Origin: DAIODI01 sp046349255
GTDB lineage: Bacteria > Pseudomonadota > Alphaproteobacteria > Rhizobiales > Aestuariivirgaceae
Length of the DNA: 64,000 nucleotides
Assembly (NCBI GenBank): GCA_046349255.1
Contig: JAXMCR010000002.1
Location: 1,426,001 to 1,490,000 of the forward strand
Reading direction: 5' to 3'
Shown here: positions 58,542 to 64,000 of the stretch, in pieces
How the letters are laid out: each line of letters opens with the position of its first letter
Numbering within the stretch: the stretch's first letter is position 1
Made by a program: the position numbers and the translations under genes
Notes under the pieces: model-generated
Told to the model about the DNA's origin: nothing
Database searches by the model: none
Seen by the model: only the letters and a program-made list of their open reading frames with translations

Positions 58542-59429
58542 ATGGAGTTGAACTACCACCATCTCCGCTATTTCCGGGCCGTGGCGCACGACGGCAACCT
58601 CACGCGCGCCGCCGAGCGGCTCAATCTGTCGCAGTCGGCGCTGTCCATCCAGATCAAGCAGCTCGAGGAGCGGTTGGGCCATGCCCTGTTCGAGCGCCGG
58701 GGCCGCCAGCTTCACCTGACCGAAGCGGGGCGAATCGCGCTCGACCACGCGGACGCGATCTTCGCCGCCGGCGAGGAACTCGTCTCGACGCTGAGCCAGA
58801 CGGGGCGGGCGCGCCAGGCGTTGCGCATCGGGGCGCTGTCGACGCTGTCGCGCAACTTCCAGATCGGCTTCCTCAGGCCGGTTCTCGGCATGAGCGACGT
58901 CGAGGTCGTCCTGCGGTCGGGAACGCCGGCCGATCTCCTGCGCGCGCTCGAACGGATGAGCGTCGACGTGGTGCTCCTGAACCAGCCGCCGCAGACGGAC
59001 GCAGCGACTCCCTTCGTGGCGCATCGCCTCGCCGAGCAGCGCGTGAGCCTCGTCGGCGCGCCGGCGCTCGTCGGTGCAGCGCCCGATCTCAGGACGCTGA
59101 TCGCAACCCGTCCGATGATCCTGCCGAGCGCCGAAAGCGGCGTCAGGATCGGCTTCGATGCATTGGCCGACCGCCTCGGCATCCGCCCGCAGATCGCGGC
59201 CGAGGTCGACGACATGGCGATGATGCGCCTGCTCACCCGCGAAGGCGCGGGGCTCGGCGTGCTGCCGCCCATCGTGGTGAAGGACGAGCTCGAAAGCGGC
59301 CTCCTCGTCGAGGCCGACACGCTGCCGGGCATCGTCGAGGCGTTCTGGGCGGTGACGATCGAGCGCCGATTCCCGAACCCGCTGGTGCGTACACTGATCG
59401 AGGCGGCGGTCGCGCCTCAGGGCGCTTGA
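58542..59429 (+). CDS. LysR family transcriptional regulator of dabBA
   Basis: 295 residues: N-terminal winged helix-turn-helix M-E-L-N-Y-H-H-L-R-Y-F-R-A-V-A-H-D-G-N-L-T, then A-A-E-R-L-N-L-S-Q-S-A-L-S-I-Q-I-K-Q-L-E-E-R-L; a periplasmic-binding-like sensor domain from about 90. Divergent orientation with dabB points to control of the carbon uptake operon, as CbbR controls CO2 fixation genes. Its end overlaps the convergent ppsA stop by 13 bp. Confidence 0.92.
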   Translation: MELNYHHLRYFRAVAHDGNLTRAAERLNLSQSALSIQIKQLEERLGHALFERRGRQLHLTEAGRIALDHADAIFAAGEELVSTLSQTGRARQALRIGALSTLSRNFQIGFLRPVLGMSDVEVVLRSGTPADLLRALERMSVDVVLLNQPPQTDAATPFVAHRLAEQRVSLVGAPALVGAAPDLRTLIATRPMILPSAESGVRIGFDALADRLGIRPQIAAEVDDMAMMRLLTREGAGLGVLPPIVVKDELESGLLVEADTLPGIVEAFWAVTIERRFPNPLVRTLIEAAVAPQGA

Positions 59430-61837
59430 TCCTCGGCAGCCTTGGCGACCTTCAGCGTCGGCACGAGGCTCGCCGGATTGACGCTGAGCGACGAGATGCC
59501 CCAGGCAACGAGCATTCGCGCAAGCTCGGGATGGTTTGCCGGCGCCTCTCCGCAGATGCCGACGTGACGGTCGTTGCGGCGTGCACCCGTCACCGCGAGC
59601 TTCAGTATCTCGAGCATCCCCGGATCCATCTCGTCGAAGTCGAAGGCGACGATCTCGGAGTCGCGGTCGACGCCGAGCGTGAGCTGCGTCAGGTCGTTCG
59701 AGCCGATCGAGAAGCCGTCGAACAGCTGCGCGAACGCGTCGATGCGGATCACGTTGTTCGGGATTTCGCACATGATGTAGACATCGAGCCCGTTCTCGCC
59801 GCGCCTGAGGCCGTGCTCGGCCATGGTCGCGAGCACCGCCTTCGCCTCCGCCTCGCGCCGGCAGAACGGCACCATGATCTTGAGGTTCGTGAGCCCCATG
59901 TCCTCGCGCACCCGCGTGAGCGCCCGGCATTCGAGCGCGAAGCCCGGCGCGTAGGCGGGATGGCTGTAGCGCGACGCGCCGCGGAAGCCGATCATCGGGT
60001 TCTCTTCCTTCGGCTCGAACGCCGCGCCGCCGATCAGCGCCGCGTATTCATTCGACTTGAAGTCGGAGAGCCGCACGATGACGGGTCGCGGCCAGAAGGC
60101 GGCGGCGATGGTGCCAACGCCTTCCGAGAGGCGTTCCACGAAGTAGTCCTGCGGCGCGGCGTACTCCTTCACGCGCCGAGCAATTTCGCGGCGGTCGGCG
60201 GCCGAAGCGACGCGTGCCGGGTCCACCAGTGCCATGGGATGGATGCCGATTGCCTCGGAGATGATGAATTCCATGCGGGCGAGTCCCACGCCGTCGGACG
60301 GCAGCATCGCGGTGCGGAACGCAAGGTCCGGGTTGCCGAGGTTCACCATCACGTGGGTCTTGGGTCGTGGAATGTCGCTGGCCCTGAGCTTCGTCACCGT
60401 GAACGGCACGGCGCCCTCGTAGACTGCGCCCATCTCGCCACCGGCGCACGAGACGGTGACCGGGTGGCCCGCCCGGAGTTTGCGCGTCGCATCGCCCGCA
60501 CCCACGACGGCCGGCACGCCGAGTTCGCGCGCCACGATGGCTGCATGGCACGTGCGCCCGCCATGGTCGGTGACGATGGCCGAGGCCTTCTTCATCACCG
60601 GCTGCCAATCGGGCCGCGTCGCCTCGGCGACGAGCACTTCGCCCTCGGCGAAGCGGGCGAGGTCCGCCGTCGAGCGCACGACGCGCACCTTGCCCGTGGC
60701 GATGCGCTCACCCACCGCGTGGCCCGTGACGAGCACCGGGCCGGTGCCGGTCAGCGCATGCGTCTCGACTGCGCCGGGTTCGCGCCGGGAGGCCACCGTC
60801 TCGGGGCGCGCCTGGATGATGTAGAGCGCGCCGTCCTCGCCGTCCTTCGCCCACTCGATGTCCATCGGCGTGTCATGTCCGGCAAGGCGGCTGTAGTGGG
60901 TCTCGATCGCGATGGCATGGCCGGCGAGTTCGAGCACCTCGGCATCGGCGAGGCAGTAGCGCCCGCGCGCCGCGGCCGGCGTCTCGACGCGGCGGATGCC
61001 CGTCATCCCGCCGCGGCGGTCGTAGATCATGCGCGTCGCCTTCTCGCCGAGACGGCGGCTCAGCACGCAGCGGTGCCCCGCAGTGTAGGTCGGCTTGTGG
61101 ACATAGAACTCGTCGGGGTCGACCTCGCCCTGGACGATGTTCTCGCCGAGGCCCCAGCTTCCCGTGATGAACACGACGCCCCGGTGACCCGACTCGGTGT
61201 CGAGCGAGAACATGACGCCCGAGGAGGCTTCATCGGAACGCACCATCTTCATCACGCCCGCAGAGAGCGCCACCCGGAAGTGGTCGAACCCGTTGTTGAC
61301 GCGATAGACGATCGCTCGGTCGGTGAAGATCGAGGCGAGGCAGCGCCGGCAGGCCTCGACGACGGCCGCAGCGCCGACGACGTTGAGGTAGCTTTCGTGC
61401 TGGCCGGCGAAGCTCGCCGTCGGGAGGTCTTCGGCGGTGGCAGAACTGCGCACGGCGACGGCAACTCGCGCGCCGTACTCCGCTTCGAGTTGCGCGTAAG
61501 CCTCCTCGACCGCTTCCCGCAGCGCAGGGAGTGCGCCCGCCTCGTAGACGATTTCGCGCGCCTGCGCGGCGGCACGGGCGAGAGCGCGGACGTTGGTCAC
61601 GTCGAGATCGTCGAGGAGGGCGTGCAGGTCTTGCTCTGCCGAGCCTTTGGCGAGCGCGGCGCGGTAGGCGGCCGTCGTCAGGGCGAAACCGTTCGGCACG
61701 CGGACGCCCGCCTGCTTCAGCGCGCGGTAGAGTTCGCCGAGCGAGGCGTTCTTGCCGCCGACGATCGCCAGGTCGCGCATGCCGAGATCGGCGAACCAGC
61801 GCACGAAGGGAGCGTTCGGCGGTGCGGGGGCATCCAT
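59417..61837 (-). CDS. ppsA: Phosphoenolpyruvate synthase
   Basis: 806 residues; converts pyruvate, ATP and water to PEP, AMP and phosphate for gluconeogenesis. ATP-grasp start (V-G-G-K-N-A-S-L-G-E-L and V-R-S-S-A-T-A-E-D), phospho-His domain with G-G-R-T-C-H-A-A-I-V-A-R-E-L-G, and TIM-barrel C-terminus with G-S-N-D-L-T-Q-L-T-L-G and the Cys motif H-V-G-I-C-G-E-A-P. Convergent to the LysR gene. The neighbour DAB system could supply bicarbonate for anaplerotic carboxylation in the same metabolic node, which is a loose inference. Confidence 0.95.
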   Translation of the reverse strand: MDAPAPPNAPFVRWFADLGMRDLAIVGGKNASLGELYRALKQAGVRVPNGFALTTAAYRAALAKGSAEQDLHALLDDLDVTNVRALARAAAQAREIVYEAGALPALREAVEEAYAQLEAEYGARVAVAVRSSATAEDLPTASFAGQHESYLNVVGAAAVVEACRRCLASIFTDRAIVYRVNNGFDHFRVALSAGVMKMVRSDEASSGVMFSLDTESGHRGVVFITGSWGLGENIVQGEVDPDEFYVHKPTYTAGHRCVLSRRLGEKATRMIYDRRGGMTGIRRVETPAAARGRYCLADAEVLELAGHAIAIETHYSRLAGHDTPMDIEWAKDGEDGALYIIQARPETVASRREPGAVETHALTGTGPVLVTGHAVGERIATGKVRVVRSTADLARFAEGEVLVAEATRPDWQPVMKKASAIVTDHGGRTCHAAIVARELGVPAVVGAGDATRKLRAGHPVTVSCAGGEMGAVYEGAVPFTVTKLRASDIPRPKTHVMVNLGNPDLAFRTAMLPSDGVGLARMEFIISEAIGIHPMALVDPARVASAADRREIARRVKEYAAPQDYFVERLSEGVGTIAAAFWPRPVIVRLSDFKSNEYAALIGGAAFEPKEENPMIGFRGASRYSHPAYAPGFALECRALTRVREDMGLTNLKIMVPFCRREAEAKAVLATMAEHGLRRGENGLDVYIMCEIPNNVIRIDAFAQLFDGFSIGSNDLTQLTLGVDRDSEIVAFDFDEMDPGMLEILKLAVTGARRNDRHVGICGEAPANHPELARMLVAWGISSLSVNPASLVPTLKVAKAAEDQAP

Positions 61838-61935
61838 CGGGGACCTCTCGAGGGTCGTGAACCGATGCGCAGTATACGCCCGCCGCGGCAGGCCGGGTTG
61901 ATCCAGGTCAGGTCGCGGCTAGAGAACCCGACGGG

Positions 61936-62745
61936 TTACTTTCCGTCGATCTGCTTGCCCATGATGGCGATCGCCTGCTGGTAGACCGAGGCGTCGTTCC
62001 AGCCTTGGATCGCGGCGAAGTTCGGCTCGCCGGGCTGGTAGCCCTGACCGCGCACCCAGCCGTGGCCCTTCAGGAAGTTTGCCGTCGAGGCGAGGGCGTC
62101 GGCCGTCTTCGTCAGGTCCTCGCGGCCGTCGCCGTTGCCGTCGACGCCGTAGAGCATCACGTTCTTCGGCATGAACTGGGTCTGGCCGACCTCGCCGTGC
62201 ATGGCGCCGATCGCGGTCGGCGATAGCACGCCTTTGTCGACGAGCTGCAGGGCGGCATAGAGCTGATCGGTGAAGAATTCGGTTCGCCGGCAGTCGTAGG
62301 CCAGCGTCGCGACGGCCGACAGGGTGTTCTGGTTCCCCATGTAGGTGCCGAACGCCGTTTCCATGCCCCAGATGGCGATCAGCGGTCCCGGAGGCACGCC
62401 GTACTTCTTCTCGATCTGGGCGAAGAGCGCCGCGTTCTGAACCTTCATCTTGCGGCCCCGGGCGACGATGGTCTCGGCGCCGCGCTTCTTCATGAACTCG
62501 TCGAGCGAGAGCTTGAAGCTCTTCTGGCCCCGGTCGGCCTTGATGGTGGCGGTCGAGTACTGCGTGCCCATCAGCGCCTGGATGCCGCGCTGGCCGATGC
62601 CGTTGGCGGCCGCTTCCTTGGAGAAGGACGCTTTCCAGGCCTCGAAGCCCGCCCCCGTGTTGCCGCACTGGGCGGCGAAGGCCGGCGTCGCTGCCGACAG
62701 CGCAAGCCCCAACGCGACCGTTTTGACAAGCGTCCGCCGTCCCAT
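61936..62745 (-). CDS. Lytic murein transglycosylase (MltB/SLT type)
   Basis: 269 residues. Signal peptide K-T-V-A-L-G-L-A-L-S-A-A-T-P-A-F-A-A-Q. Catalytic Glu in I-W-G-M-E-T-A-F-G, then G-A-M-H-G-E-V-G-Q-T-Q-F-M-P and D-G-N-G-D-G-R-E-D-L, typical of MltB-like SLT_2. It cleaves peptidoglycan to 1,6-anhydroMurNAc. GGAG lies 11 nt before the ATG at 62745. Confidence 0.93.
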   Translation of the reverse strand: MGRRTLVKTVALGLALSAATPAFAAQCGNTGAGFEAWKASFSKEAAANGIGQRGIQALMGTQYSTATIKADRGQKSFKLSLDEFMKKRGAETIVARGRKMKVQNAALFAQIEKKYGVPPGPLIAIWGMETAFGTYMGNQNTLSAVATLAYDCRRTEFFTDQLYAALQLVDKGVLSPTAIGAMHGEVGQTQFMPKNVMLYGVDGNGDGREDLTKTADALASTANFLKGHGWVRGQGYQPGEPNFAAIQGWNDASVYQQAIAIMGKQIDGK

Positions 62746-62833
62746 CAGATGCGTCTCCCCAGATATCGCGCGAAAACCCGAATCCCTTGGCCGGACAGTG
62801 GCAAAGCTTCTCCGGTTTGTCATCCCCGCCGGA

Positions 62834-64000
62834 TCACGCGGCCGACGCAGCGTCCGGCCGCGCGGCGCCAAGCGGCGTCACCCGGAGCTGGGTCAGCTGG
62901 TTGCGCCGCTTGCGTAGCACCTCGAAGCGGAATCCGTGGAAGGTGAACGCCTGGCCGACCGCCGGGATCATCTGCGCCTCGTGGATCACCAGCCCTGCGA
63001 TGGTCGTCGCCTCCTCGTCAGGGAGCGACCAGTCGTTGAGGCGGTTCAGGTCGCGGATCGGCACGGTTCCGTCGACGATGAACGAGCCGGACGCCTCGCG
63101 CCGGATCCCTGCGGGCGTCACGTCGTGCTCGTCGGCGATGTCGCCAACGATCTCCTCGATGATGTCCTCGAGCGTGATGAGGCCCATCACCTCGCCGTAC
63201 TCGTCGACCAGCAGGGCGAAGTGCGTCTTGCGCTTCAGGAATGCGTTGAGCTGGTCGGCGACCGTGGTCGTGTCGGGCACGAACCACGGCGGGCTCAGGA
63301 GGTCTGCGATGTCGATCTTCGAGGCGTCGCCGCCGCGGGCGTGGAGGGCGGCGAAGAGGTCGCGGGCGTGCAGGATGCCGATGATGTTGTCCGGCGTGTC
63401 GCGCCAGACCGGAAAGCGGCTGTGACCCGACTTCAGCACCTCGGCGATGATCTCGGCCGGGGGTTCAGCTGCGTCGAGCGTGCGCATCTTGGTGCGGTGG
63501 ACCATGATGTCGAAGAGGTCGAGCTCCTTCAGGTCGAGCACGCCGCCGAGCATGTCGCGGTCGTGCTTCACCACGCTGCCCTCGTTCGAGTGCAGGTCGA
63601 TCGCCGAGCGCAATTCCTCCGGGCTCGAGAGGATCGTCTGAAGCTTGGCCGGGTCTGCGCCGAAGCGAACGAGCAGCGCGCGCACTCCCTGCTCGACGAG
63701 CCCTGCAAGCGGGGCGGCGATCGCGGCAACGGCGGCGACTGCTGGCACGAGCGCGCGGGCGATGGGTTCGGGCCAGGCGGCGCCGAGGGCGCGCGGCAGC
63801 ACTTCGGCGAACACGAACACCGCGACCGTCATCGCGAGCGCCGCGTAGAGGGCGCCTGTCTCGGGCATGAGCGCGAGCCAGACCGCGGTCGCGAGCGCAG
63901 TCGCGAGCAAATTCGTGAACAGTGAGACGAGGACCAGGCCTGCTTCCAGCCGCTCCGGCGTCTGCTTGAGCCGAAGGACAGCGGCGGCGCGCCGATCGCC
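62834..64000 (-). CDS. CorC/HlyC-type CBS-domain membrane protein, partial
   Basis: The visible 388 codons run off the right edge without a start. They show the end of a DUF21 membrane domain, a CBS pair (I-M-V-H-R-T-K-M, H-S-R-F-P-V-W-R and L-V-D-E-Y-G-E-V-M-G-L-I-T-L-E-D-I-I-E-E-I-V-G) and a CorC_HlyC domain at the C-terminus (D-G-T-V-P-I-R-D-L-N, L-V-I-H-E). Such proteins relate to Mg/Co efflux. N-terminal part outside the window. Confidence 0.92.
   Translation of the reverse strand, partial: GDRRAAAVLRLKQTPERLEAGLVLVSLFTNLLATALATAVWLALMPETGALYAALAMTVAVFVFAEVLPRALGAAWPEPIARALVPAVAAVAAIAAPLAGLVEQGVRALLVRFGADPAKLQTILSSPEELRSAIDLHSNEGSVVKHDRDMLGGVLDLKELDLFDIMVHRTKMRTLDAAEPPAEIIAEVLKSGHSRFPVWRDTPDNIIGILHARDLFAALHARGGDASKIDIADLLSPPWFVPDTTTVADQLNAFLKRKTHFALLVDEYGEVMGLITLEDIIEEIVGDIADEHDVTPAGIRREASGSFIVDGTVPIRDLNRLNDWSLPDEEATTIAGLVIHEAQMIPAVGQAFTFHGFRFEVLRKRRNQLTQLRVTPLGAARPDAASAA

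Overview
The window is a GC-rich alphaproteobacterial chromosome segment, most likely from the order Hyphomicrobiales (Rhizobiales). This is judged from gene order, not from a marker phylogeny: bolA/J-domain/cobS/cobT, rpmB beside a DUF3108 gene, Suv3-like helicase/S4 protein/fdxA/carD, zur-znuC-znuB, and palindromic intergenic repeats of the MAGLDPAI type. The genus cannot be fixed from what is visible.

1-9.4 kb: a peptide ABC transporter (binding protein complete, permease cut by the edge), an ectoine-hydrolase-like M24 enzyme, an agmatinase/arginase-family enzyme and a EutA-like isomerase/racemase look like an uptake and catabolic locus for an amino-acid-derived nitrogen compound. A Zur-controlled zinc importer (zur-znuC-znuB, no znuA) and ispG follow. 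9.5-34.7 kb is largely core genome: two c-type cytochromes, an acyl-CoA synthetase, a two-gene phosphorelay without a kinase, GDP-mannose pyrophosphorylase, short-chain dehydrogenases, an amidase, BolA, CobST, L28, a Suv3-like helicase, ferredoxin and CarD.

34.8-43.0 kb is the main accessory region. A tRNA-Arg(CCT) gene carries an integrated element of about 6.7 kb bounded by a perfect 48-bp direct repeat. It holds a tyrosine integrase, an excisionase-like protein, a small possible RHH protein, an uncharacterised protein, a RepA/RecA-like ATPase, and cargo: an AT-rich patatin-like phospholipase with an unassigned C-terminal half, a ClpP/SppA-like periplasmic protein and a lipoprotein. Possible integrase arm sites sit near both ends and an attC-like hairpin follows the patatin gene. 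A second, degenerate element abuts it: its left end resembles that of the first, it ends at a third partial copy of the tRNA 3' end, and it holds a VPLPA-CTERM-type protein and a decapitated helix-turn-helix ORF.

43.0-53.3 kb is a surface-glycan region: sugar aminotransferase, NeuD/PglD-like acyltransferase, GT61 glycosyltransferase, a rare kelch-propeller/GT4 fusion, a second VPLPA-CTERM-type protein, an orphan receiver and a GH1-RmlD fusion. Two predicted exosortase substrates bracketing glycan genes suggest cell-surface protein sorting tied to polysaccharide synthesis; the exosortase is not in the window.

53.3-64 kb: a trypsin-like protease, the DabB-DabA inorganic-carbon (CO2/bicarbonate) uptake system with a divergent LysR regulator, PEP synthase, a lytic transglycosylase and a CBS-domain CorC/HlyC-type protein cut by the window end.

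The best candidates for something undescribed are the patatin-bearing tRNA-Arg element, with its tandem relic and attC-like site, and the kelch-GT4 gene next to the paired VPLPA-CTERM proteins.
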